NCBI GenBank assembly: GCA_026785815.1
Contig: JAJAZH010000180.1
Location: 1 to 15,671, forward strand
Reading direction: 5' to 3'
Source: Ramlibacter sp.
GTDB lineage: Bacteria > Pseudomonadota > Gammaproteobacteria > Burkholderiales > Burkholderiaceae_C
DNA length: 15,671 nucleotides
Shown here: positions 6,773 through 15,671 of the stretch, one piece after another
Layout of the letters: the number at the start of each line of letters is the position of its first letter
Numbering within the stretch: the stretch's first letter is position 1
Notes under the pieces: model-generated
What the model was told of the DNA's origin: nothing
Databases searched by the model: none
The model's input: only the letters and a program-made list of their open reading frames with translations
Program-made: the position numbers and the translations under genes

Positions 6773-6801
6773 GGCCGTGCAGCGCGGGGCACCGCACGGC
6801 C
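6773..6801. terminator. shared hairpin between convergent genes
   Basis: GGCCGTGC (6773-6780) pairs perfectly with GCACGGCC (6794-6801) around a 13-nt loop. It fills the 45-bp gap between the stop of the Lrp gene (6763) and the stop of glpV (6809), so it could end transcripts from both sides. It lacks a T tract, so this is a hairpin with a terminator position rather than a textbook terminator. Confidence 0.5.
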
Positions 6802-6808
6802 AGCCCGC

Positions 6809-8539
<1,731 letters not shown>

Positions 8540-8588
8540 GACAGGTTTCTCCTCGTAGTCGCTTCCCGCATTGCAGTGAGGTCATCAC

Positions 8589-8611
8589 GGCCCCGGGAAG
8601 CATTCCGGGCC
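8589..8611. repeat. intercistronic stem-loop between glpU and glpV
   Basis: GGCCCCGGGAA (8589-8599) pairs with TTCCGGGCC (8603-8611) around a 3-nt loop, with two bulged bases. It sits between the glpU stop (8633) and the glpV start (8539). Such hairpins often protect mRNA or partly end transcription, giving different amounts of binding protein and membrane parts. No T run follows. Function is inferred. Confidence 0.45.
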
Positions 8612-8632
8612 GGATTCCGTCGGACACCAGCT

Positions 8633-8941
8633 TCAGCCCCGTCGCATGACCAGCACCAGCACCGCCATCGACGCAACGAAGCTGATCCAGATGCTCGGCT
8701 CCTGTTGCAGCGAGAACCACTGGGCAAACTTTCCAGTCAGGCCGACGAAGGCAAGGTTCACGTAGGCCGCCGCCAGCAGGCCGATGAACAGCCGGTCGCC
8801 GCGGGTGGTGGCGATCGGCAGCAAGCCCTTGCGCAGCACGGCGGGAGACTTGATCTCCCACACGGTCATCCCCGCCAGCAGCAGGGCGATGCACGTGAAG
8901 AAAACAGCCACCGGGGTGGTCCAGGCCATCCAGCTAAACAT
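8633..8941 (-). CDS. glpU: small membrane protein of the glycerol ABC transporter (DUF2160)
   Basis: A 102-residue inner-membrane protein with three predicted membrane segments (about residues 9-28, 50-69 and 83-99) and a basic loop around WEIKSPAVLRKG. It matches the DUF2160 type that accompanies glycerol ABC importers as GlpU; its exact role is not known. AGGAGA lies 5 nt before the ATG, with a second AGGAG just upstream. It follows glpQ by 63 bp and precedes glpV in the same operon. The conserved place between permease and binding-protein genes argues for an accessory subunit of the transporter. Confidence 0.88.
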   Translation of the reverse strand: MFSWMAWTTPVAVFFTCIALLLAGMTVWEIKSPAVLRKGLLPIATTRGDRLFIGLLAAAYVNLAFVGLTGKFAQWFSLQQEPSIWISFVASMAVLVLVMRRG

Positions 8942-9004
8942 GTCGGTCTCCTATCTCCTGATCAGTTGAGGACAGAGCTGAAGATCCGTCCCAAGATTCC
9001 TTGC

Positions 9005-10691
<1,687 letters not shown>

Positions 10692-10716
10692 GCAGCCCCC
10701 ACGTTTGCTGCGCTTG

Positions 10717-11793
10717 TCATGCCACCAGCTCCTCGTTCCTGTAAAAGCAGCTGTGCTCGCTCACCAGCTGCAGCCATGCTGTGTCGCCCACTGCCGGCGC
10801 CGGCGTGTCCGGGTCCAGTCGTGCCTTGACGGTCTGGCCCGCAACGCTGGCGGTGAGCAGCAGGTGGGTGCCGATGTCCTGCAACTGCAAGACAGTCGCT
10901 GCCAGGGCCCCGCTGTCGCCGGTCCGCGCCAGCCGCACGTATTCGGGCCGCACGCCCAGCTTGAAGTCACCGTCGGGCAGCAGCAGTCCGGCGGGCAAGG
11001 GCAGGCAAGCGCCGGCCAGCTGCAGCACGCCGCCCTGGGACAGCACCGGCAGGAAGTTCATGCCCGGCGAGCCGATGAAATGGCCAACGAAGGTGTGCTG
11101 GGGCCGCTCGAACAGCGCGTCCGCGCTGCCCACCTGCACCGCGCGCCCGCGCGTCATCACCATCACCTGGTCGGCGAAGGTCAGCGCCTCGACCTGGTCG
11201 TGGGTGACGTAGATCAGCGTGAGCTTGAGCTCATGGTGGATCTGCTTGAGCTTGCGCCGCAGCTGCCATTTCAGGTGCGGGTCGATCACCGTCAGCGGTT
11301 CGTCGAACAGCACTGCGGACACGTCCGGCCGCACCAGGCCGCGGCCCAGCGAGATCTTCTGCTTCGCGTCGGCTGGCATGTTGACCGCGCGCTGATTGAG
11401 CTGGCCAGAAAGCTCCAGCATCTCGGCGATTTCGCCGACCCGGCGCCTGATCTGGTCGGCCGGCATCTTGCGATTGCGCAGCGGGAAGGCCAGGTTGTCG
11501 GCGACGGTCATGGTGTCGTAGACCACCGGGAACTGGAACACCTGCGCGATGTTGCGCTGCTGCGGCGAGGCTTGCGTCACGTCCAGCCCGTCGAACTTGA
11601 CGCTGCCCTGCGACGGCGCGAGCAGGCCGGAGATCAGGTTGAGCATGGTGGTCTTGCCGCAGCCCGATGGACCCAGCAGCGCGTAGGCTCCGCCGTCCTC
11701 GAAGCGCATCTGCAGCGGCAACAGGGCGTAATCGCTGTCTTCGCGCGGGTCGGGCCGATACGCATGGGCCAGGTCAAGGTCGATGCGGGCCAT
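10717..11793 (-). CDS. glpT: glycerol ABC transporter ATPase with degenerate signature motif
   Basis: A 358-residue ABC ATPase with a C-terminal TOBE-like regulatory part from about residue 240. Walker A is GPSGCGKT (41-48), the Q-loop Gln is 87, Walker B ends in Asp164/Glu165 (VLFDEP) and the switch His is 198 (YVTHDQ). The ABC signature is lost: where LSGGQ should be, the protein has MPADA (139-143) followed by KQKISLGRGLV. I chose ATG 11793 because GGAGG lies 5 nt upstream and glpS stops one base before it; the open frame further upstream is a shadow of glpS. It is predicted to pair with GlpS, which keeps LSGGQ but lacks the switch His, so one of the two ATP sites should be degenerate. It is not the E. 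coli GlpT glycerol-3-phosphate antiporter. Confidence 0.93.
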   Translation of the reverse strand: MARIDLDLAHAYRPDPREDSDYALLPLQMRFEDGGAYALLGPSGCGKTTMLNLISGLLAPSQGSVKFDGLDVTQASPQQRNIAQVFQFPVVYDTMTVADNLAFPLRNRKMPADQIRRRVGEIAEMLELSGQLNQRAVNMPADAKQKISLGRGLVRPDVSAVLFDEPLTVIDPHLKWQLRRKLKQIHHELKLTLIYVTHDQVEALTFADQVMVMTRGRAVQVGSADALFERPQHTFVGHFIGSPGMNFLPVLSQGGVLQLAGACLPLPAGLLLPDGDFKLGVRPEYVRLARTGDSGALAATVLQLQDIGTHLLLTASVAGQTVKARLDPDTPAPAVGDTAWLQLVSEHSCFYRNEELVA

Positions 11794-11794
11794 G

Positions 11795-12868
11795 TCAGCC
11801 TCCGCCCGCTCGGTGCGGCGCCACCAGCAGCAGGCCGTCGGCGTCGAACACATAGACCTGGGCCGGGTGGAGGTAAAGCGTGACGGGCGCCCCCAGATCG
11901 AAGTGGTGCACTCCGGTGAGCTGCGCCACCAGAGCGCCCACCGCGGTCTCGGCATGCACGTAGGTGTCGGAGCCGGAGATCTCGGCCAGCTCGACCCGCC
12001 CGGGCAGCGCCACGTCGCCGCTGCGCTGGCGCACCCGCAGCGCACTGGCGCGCACGCCGATGGTCAGTGCCTTCGATGCGGCCGGCGGCAGCGGGATCGA
12101 CAGATCGGGCCCCGCCTGCAATGTCACCCCCAGCGAGGCTGCCTGCGCGGCGACCAGGTTCATGGGCGGGTCGCTGAAGGCGCGCGCCACGCGCAGCGAC
12201 TTCGGCGCGTGAAAAACCTCTGCCGTCGGTCCGTATTGCAGCAGTTCGCCGGCGTCCAGCACCGCCGTGTGGCCGCCCAGCAGCAGCGCCTCGGCCGGTT
12301 CCGTAGTGGCGTAGATCACCGTGGAATCGCCCGCCGCGAACAGCTGGGCCAGCTCGTCGCGCAGCTCTTCCCGCAGCTTGTAGTCGAGGTTCACCAGCGG
12401 CTCGTCCAGCAGCATCAGCGGCGCCTGTTTGATGAGCGCCCGCGCCAGGGCCACGCGCTGCTGCTGGCCGCCGGACAGCTCGGACGGATAGCGGTCCAGG
12501 AACATGTCGATGTGCAGGCGCGCCGCCAGCTCGCGCACGCGCCGCGCGATGTCCTTCTCGCCGCGCAGCTTCAGCGGCGAGGCGATGTTGTCGGCGACCC
12601 GCAGCGAGGGGTAGTTGATGAACTGCTGGTACACCATGGCCACGTTGCGCTCGCGCACGGTCAGGCCGGTCACATCCTGGCCGTCGACGCAGACCCGGCC
12701 GGCGCTGGGCCGGTCCAGGCCCGCCATGATGCGCATCAGCGTGGTCTTGCCGGCCTGCGTCGCGCCCAGCAGTACCGTGACGGCGCCGCCGCGCGGCGCC
12801 AGGCTCATGTCATAGAGCCAGGGCTGCGCGCCCACGGTCTTGCTGATGCCGTCCAGGGTCAACTCCAT
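11795..12868 (-). CDS. glpS: glycerol ABC transporter ATPase lacking the switch histidine
   Basis: A 357-residue ABC ATPase, first gene of the glycerol importer operon. Walker A is the unusual GATQAGKT (35-42), the Q-loop Gln is 81, the signature LSGGQ is intact (131-135), and Walker B ends in Asp155/Glu156 (LLLDEP). The switch His is replaced by Thr189 (VIYATTEPAEAL where YVTHDQ.EAL is usual). The C-terminal part (from about 235) is TOBE-like. ATG 12868 is preferred to the GTG one codon earlier, with AAAGG 7 nt upstream. It is followed after one base by glpT. It diverges from glpK across about 250 bp, so uptake and phosphorylation of glycerol are probably controlled together. Confidence 0.92.
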   Translation of the reverse strand: MELTLDGISKTVGAQPWLYDMSLAPRGGAVTVLLGATQAGKTTLMRIMAGLDRPSAGRVCVDGQDVTGLTVRERNVAMVYQQFINYPSLRVADNIASPLKLRGEKDIARRVRELAARLHIDMFLDRYPSELSGGQQQRVALARALIKQAPLMLLDEPLVNLDYKLREELRDELAQLFAAGDSTVIYATTEPAEALLLGGHTAVLDAGELLQYGPTAEVFHAPKSLRVARAFSDPPMNLVAAQAASLGVTLQAGPDLSIPLPPAASKALTIGVRASALRVRQRSGDVALPGRVELAEISGSDTYVHAETAVGALVAQLTGVHHFDLGAPVTLYLHPAQVYVFDADGLLLVAPHRAGGG

Positions 12869-13116
12869 CACACCGCCTTTCGCTGATCGGATGCCGTTCG
12901 AACCGGTGCCTAGTTTTGTTCCTTTTGACGCGCCTCGTGTCAGAGGTTTCCCTCGGTTCGTTCGTTCTGTTTCTTCCCTCAGTCGCCTGGATGACAGCCG
13001 GCGCCGGAAAACGATCGTTGTGGTTTGACCCGGTCCGCCGCGCAGGTCCGGATGCGCTCAGGGGTGGCGCACAGTTAGGATGGCGCCATGTTCGGTTTTG
13101 CGCTACGTCACCCGCC
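12869..13116. promoter_or_regulatory. divergent control region between glpS and glpK
   Basis: The 248-bp gap must hold the promoters of both the importer operon and glpK. It is less G/C-rich and pyrimidine-rich in the middle. TTCGTTCGTTC at 12957-12967 is a short tandem of the kind bound by DeoR-family repressors such as GlpR, and AACGATCGTT at 13010-13019 is a perfect 10-bp palindrome. No convincing -35/-10 pair is visible on either strand. Operator roles are inference. Confidence 0.45.
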
Positions 13117-13120
13117 ATGA
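13088..13120 (+). CDS. possible 10-codon leader peptide of glpK
   Basis: ATG at 13088 to TGA at 13118-13120, encoding MFGFALRHPP. AGGA lies 7 nt before its ATG, whereas glpK itself has no ribosome site. Its stop overlaps the glpK start as ATGA. The arrangement would let ribosomes finishing the leader restart on glpK. Chance cannot be ruled out for so short a frame. Confidence 0.35.
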   Translation: MFGFALRHPP

Positions 13121-14610
13121 CCTACTTGCTGGCCCTGGACCAGGGCACTTCGAGTTCGCGCAGCATCGTGTTCGACGAGCACGGCAGCATCGTGGCACAG
13201 GCGCAGCACGAGCTGCCGCAGATCTATCCGCAGCACGGCTGGGTCGAGCACGACCCGGTGCAGATCTGGAACGGCCAGCTAGCCACCGCGCGTGAAGCGC
13301 TGGCGAAGGCGAAGCTGCGAGCCTGCGACATCCGGGCCATCGGCATCACCAACCAGCGCGAAACCACGCTGGTCTGGAACCGCCAGTCCGGCGCGCCGAT
13401 TCACAATGCGATCGTCTGGCAGGACCGGCGCGGCGAACCGCTGTGCGCGCAGCTGAGGGCGCAGGGCCATGGACCGATGATCCGGTCGCGCACCGGGCTG
13501 CTGGTCGATTCCTATTTTTCCGCGACCAAGATCCGGTGGCTGCTCGACCAGGTGCCAGGCGCCCGGGAGCAGGCGCGGCGTGGCGAGCTGGCCTTCGGCA
13601 CGGTGGACAGCTGGCTGCTTTGGCAACTCACTGGCGGCAAGGTCCATGCGACCGACGTCAGCAATGCGTCGCGCACCATGCTGTTCGACATCCGGCGCAA
13701 CCAGTGGGACGACGAGTTGCTGGCGCTGCTCGACGTGCCGCGGTCCATGCTGCCGCAGGTCCTGCCGTCCAGCGCCCAGTACGGTGCCACCGACGCGGCG
13801 CTGCTCGGCGGCGCAATCCCGATCGGCGGCGTGGCCGGCGACCAGCAAAGCGCGTTGTTCGGGCAAGCCTGCTTTCACGCGGGCATGGCCAAGAACACCT
13901 ATGGCACCGGATGCTTCATGCTGATGCACACCGGGGCGAGCTTTCAGGAATCGGCTAACGGCCTGCTGACCACCAGCGCCGCCCAGACTGGCGCGCAGGC
14001 CAGCTTCGCGATCGAGGGCAGTGTCTTCGTCGGCGGCGCCGTGGTGCAGTGGCTGCGCGACGGCCTCCATGCGATCCGCGGCAGCGGCGAAGTGCAGGCG
14101 CTGGCCGCCAGCGTCCCCGACACCGGCGGCGTGATGCTGGTGCCGGCCTTCACCGGCCTGGGCGCGCCCTACTGGCAGCCCGATGCGCGCGGCACCATCA
14201 CCGGTCTGACCCGCGGAACCACGATGGCGCACATCGCCCGGGCCGCGCTGGAGAGCATCGCTTACCAGAGCGCTGCGTTGCTGCTGGCGATGAGTCGCGA
14301 TGCAGCGGCGGCCGGCGGCGCTCCGTTGGCCGAGCTGCGGGTCGATGGCGGGGCTTGTGTCAACGACCTGCTGATGCAGTTCCAGGCCGACCTGCTGGGG
14401 ATTCCGGTGGTCCGGCCGGCGGTGATCGAAACCACGGCCCTGGGCGCCGCCTACCTGGCCGGTTTGTCCAGCGGGGTCTACAGCAGCTGCGAGGAACTGT
14501 CCGGCCTGTGGCAAGCCGAACGACGCTTCCTGCCGGGCCTCGACCGCACCCGGGCCGGCGAACTGATGGCGCGTTGGGACCACGCTGTGCGCCAGACCAT
14601 CGCGCCTTGA
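13117..14610 (+). CDS. glpK: glycerol kinase
   Basis: A 497-residue FGGY-family kinase that converts glycerol and ATP to sn-glycerol 3-phosphate in the cytoplasm, trapping glycerol brought in by the divergent ABC importer. The phosphate-binding LALDQGTSSSR is at the N-terminus (5-15). Glycerol-contacting residues match E. coli GlpK: Arg81/Glu82 (NQRETT), Trp101 (VWQDRR), Tyr133, catalytic base Asp242 (AGDQQSALFG) and Phe267 (TYGTGCF). LRVDGGACVNDLLMQFQADLLG (407-428) is the usual C-terminal nucleotide-site signature. Length is normal. The start is chosen by homology to MTYLLALDQGTSSSR; the longer frame back to 12916 is not plausible. No Shine-Dalgarno precedes it, but a 10-codon leader ORF overlaps the start. 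Confidence 0.97.
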   Translation: MTYLLALDQGTSSSRSIVFDEHGSIVAQAQHELPQIYPQHGWVEHDPVQIWNGQLATAREALAKAKLRACDIRAIGITNQRETTLVWNRQSGAPIHNAIVWQDRRGEPLCAQLRAQGHGPMIRSRTGLLVDSYFSATKIRWLLDQVPGAREQARRGELAFGTVDSWLLWQLTGGKVHATDVSNASRTMLFDIRRNQWDDELLALLDVPRSMLPQVLPSSAQYGATDAALLGGAIPIGGVAGDQQSALFGQACFHAGMAKNTYGTGCFMLMHTGASFQESANGLLTTSAAQTGAQASFAIEGSVFVGGAVVQWLRDGLHAIRGSGEVQALAASVPDTGGVMLVPAFTGLGAPYWQPDARGTITGLTRGTTMAHIARAALESIAYQSAALLLAMSRDAAAAGGAPLAELRVDGGACVNDLLMQFQADLLGIPVVRPAVIETTALGAAYLAGLSSGVYSSCEELSGLWQAERRFLPGLDRTRAGELMARWDHAVRQTIAP

Positions 14611-14684
14611 AGATGGCCGGGAAAGCGCTGATTCCGGTCCGGGTGGCGGACTTGCACAATCGACTTTTTCACAGGAAGAATCCC

Positions 14685-15248
14685 ATGGCCAAGCTTCGTT
14701 TCGCTGTTGTGGCTCTCATCGCTGCCGCCGTCCTGCCCGTGGCAGCCCAAACGCTCAAGCCCGGGTTGTGGGAGCTCACCAACAAGATGCAGGGTGGCAG
14801 TGGCCAGATGCAGGACTCCATGGCGCAGATGCAGAAGCAGATCGCCTCGATGCCGCCGGAGCAGCGCAAGATGATGGAGGAGCAGATGGCGAAGTCGGGC
14901 GTGAAGATGGGCACGGCGGGGCCGGCCGGCGGAATGAGCGTGCGGATCTGCATGACCCGCGAGATGGTGGAGAAAAACGAGTTGCCCGCGCAGCAAGGCG
15001 ACTGCAAGACCACCGCGCAGAGCCGTTCGGGCAACACGATGAAGATGGCCTTCACCTGCAACAACCCGCCGTCCAGCGGTGAGGGGCAGGTGACCTTCAC
15101 CAGTTCCGAGGCTTATTCCAGCCGGATGGCCATCAACACACAGGTCGAGGGCAAGGCCGAGAAGGTGAACATGGAGTCCACCGGCAAGTGGCTGGGCGTG
15201 GATTGCGGCAACCTCAAGCCGTTCGCGCAGCAGGGGGCGAAGAAGTAG
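14685..15248 (+). CDS. exported DUF3617 protein
   Basis: A 187-residue protein with a clear signal peptide (MAKLRFAVVALIAAAVLPVAA, cleaved about after Ala21), so periplasmic or outer-membrane associated. The mature start QTLKPGLWELTNKMQGG and the later RICMTREMVEKNE and DCKTT with paired cysteines are typical of DUF3617, a family of unknown function frequent in Xanthomonadales and other proteobacteria. A Met/Gln/Lys-rich linker (about residues 42-75, MQDSMAQMQKQ, MMEEQMAK) is likely helical and solvent exposed. AGGAAG lies 7 nt before the ATG. It starts 74 bp after glpK on the same strand, but nothing suggests a role in glycerol use. Confidence 0.88.
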   Translation: MAKLRFAVVALIAAAVLPVAAQTLKPGLWELTNKMQGGSGQMQDSMAQMQKQIASMPPEQRKMMEEQMAKSGVKMGTAGPAGGMSVRICMTREMVEKNELPAQQGDCKTTAQSRSGNTMKMAFTCNNPPSSGEGQVTFTSSEAYSSRMAINTQVEGKAEKVNMESTGKWLGVDCGNLKPFAQQGAKK

Positions 15249-15265
15249 CTCGACGCAATGACTGT

Positions 15266-15291
15266 GGGCTCGAGGAGCCCTGATTTTCATT
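15266..15291 (+). terminator. intrinsic terminator after the DUF3617 gene
   Basis: GGGCTC (15266-15271) and GAGCCC (15275-15280) form a tight stem with a 3-nt loop, followed by TGATTTTCATTC. It starts 17 bp after the stop at 15248. Confidence 0.6.
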
Positions 15292-15306
15292 CGGGCTCGA
15301 ATCAAA

Positions 15307-15323
15307 AGCCGTCGATCAGGAAC
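15307..15323 (-). repeat. 17-bp box also found at 2367-2383
   Basis: Read on the - strand this is GTTCCTGATCGACGGCT, identical to 2367-2383 on the + strand. In both places it follows an ATCCCGGG / CCCGGGAT palindrome in the same relative orientation, 49 bp away here and 86 bp away there. It may mark one end or a module of a larger repeat family. Confidence 0.6.
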
Positions 15324-15372
15324 GAGCGACGTCCCCTGGTTTCCTTATTACGGTATTTCCTTTGGTGCATGG

Positions 15373-15393
15373 ATCCCGGGTCAAGCCCGGGAT
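15373..15393. repeat. intergenic palindrome, copy C
   Basis: ATCCCGGG / CCCGGGAT with loop TCAAG, identical in arms and loop to copy A (2260-2280) but inverted. Its right arm is the first unit of the tandem array that follows. Confidence 0.85.
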
Positions 15394-15544
15394 GACGCCA
15401 TGCCTGCGCCCGGGATGACGGAGTGCATGCGCCCGGGATGGCGCCACGCCTGCGCCCGGGATGACGCGATGCATGCGCCCGGGATGACGCCATGCCGCCC
15501 GGGATGGCGCCAAAACACGCATCGGGAATGACGACATGGAGCGG
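15386..15544. repeat. degenerate 23-bp tandem array grown from a palindrome arm
   Basis: Seven head-to-tail units, each beginning CCCGGGATGACG or a close variant: 15386-15408, 15409-15431, 15432-15454, 15455-15477 (each 23 bp), 15478-15497 (20 bp), 15498-15520 (23 bp) and 15521-15544 (24 bp, most decayed). Units 1 and 3 end in CCTGCG and units 2 and 4 in GCATGCG, so a 46-bp pair seems to have been duplicated. The unit is the outer arm and tail of copy C. The array fills most of the 322-bp gene-free stretch 15249-15570. Confidence 0.85.
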
Positions 15545-15570
15545 CCCTGGGACGCCATGCAAGACGGCCT

Positions 15571-15671
15571 CTATTTGGCCGGCCGGCCGCCGAAGATTGC
15601 GGTGCCGACCCGCAGCATCGTGCTGCCGGCGTCGATGGCGGCTTCCAGGTCTGCGGTCATTCCCATCGACA
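15571..15671 (-). CDS. yggS: YggS-family PLP homeostasis protein, C-terminal end (partial)
   Basis: The last 33 codons of a gene that begins beyond the window; the stop is TAG (complement of 15571-15573). The product ends SMGMTADLEAAIDAGSTMLR then VGTAIFGGRPAK, the well-known C-terminus of YggS/ProsC/PLPBP proteins: the SMGMS-type motif contacts the PLP phosphate, and RxGTAIFG closes the fold. These proteins bind pyridoxal phosphate and keep vitamin B6 in balance without a known enzyme activity. In many gammaproteobacteria the neighbours further on are pilT and proC. Confidence 0.9.
   Translation of the reverse strand, partial: SMGMTADLEAAIDAGSTMLRVGTAIFGGRPAK

Noticed and set aside
11794..12045. 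Upstream extension of the glpT frame by 84 codons
   Set aside because: It lies inside glpS. A GGAGG site and one-base junction place the true start at 11793.
12916..13116. Upstream extension of the glpK frame
   Set aside because: Glycerol kinases start with the MxYxLALDQGTSSSR pattern seen at 13117. The extension covers the control region and has no homology.
14049..14684. Upstream extension of the DUF3617 frame
   Set aside because: It is a shadow of glpK. The signal peptide and ribosome site fix the start at 14685.
15386..15544. Possible CRISPR array
   Set aside because: The repeats are 23 bp head to tail, with no unique spacers of 30 bp or so and no cas genes nearby.
15302..15562. Two - strand frames of 80-86 codons over the repeat array
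   Set aside because: They are translations of the palindrome and tandem array (HPG, IPG repeats) with no independent support.

Overview
This is a high-GC (clearly well above 60%) bacterial chromosome segment with dense, ordinary gene packing and no phage, insertion sequence, tRNA or rRNA. The gene families, the bias towards G/C at third codon positions, and the intergenic palindromes of the form ATCCCGGG-5 nt-CCCGGGAT point to a gammaproteobacterium of the Xanthomonadales (Lysobacterales) type, perhaps Rhodanobacteraceae. That placement is inference; a high-GC betaproteobacterium is the main alternative.

Region 1 (1-2248, + strand) holds the end of an AEC-family transporter, then a class 3 (Rhizobium etli ReAV-type) L-asparaginase and an arginase. 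Region 2 (2249-3172) is mostly non-coding. It has two facing palindromic repeats, a gene for a small Ser/Asp-rich acidic protein, and a 39-codon candidate gene next to a nested inverted repeat. Region 3 (3173-6763) is a proline-use module: bifunctional putA without a DNA-binding domain, and a divergent Lrp/AsnC regulator of the PutR type. Arginase and PutA can be linked: arginine to ornithine to glutamate semialdehyde (by an ornithine aminotransferase not seen here) to glutamate.

Region 4 (6809-14610) is a glycerol uptake and activation locus. An operon on the - strand reads glpS-glpT-glpP-glpQ-glpU-glpV: two ABC ATPases, two permeases, a small DUF2160 membrane protein and a periplasmic binding protein. 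It diverges from glpK (glycerol kinase) across about 250 bp. The layout matches the glycerol ABC importer described in Rhizobium leguminosarum; no glpF, glpD or glpR is in the window.

Region 5 (14685-15671) holds an exported DUF3617 protein with a good terminator. After it come a palindrome followed by a degenerate tandem array built from one arm of that palindrome, and the last 33 codons of a YggS-family PLP protein on the - strand.

There is no obviously new multi-gene system. The points most worth a second look are: the two glycerol-importer ATPases, whose degenerate motifs all fall in the same composite ATP site; a palindromic element apparently inserted in frame inside the PutA proline dehydrogenase domain; a 10-codon leader ORF whose stop overlaps the glpK start; the 23-bp tandem array; and a 17-bp box shared by the two repeat-bearing intergenic regions.
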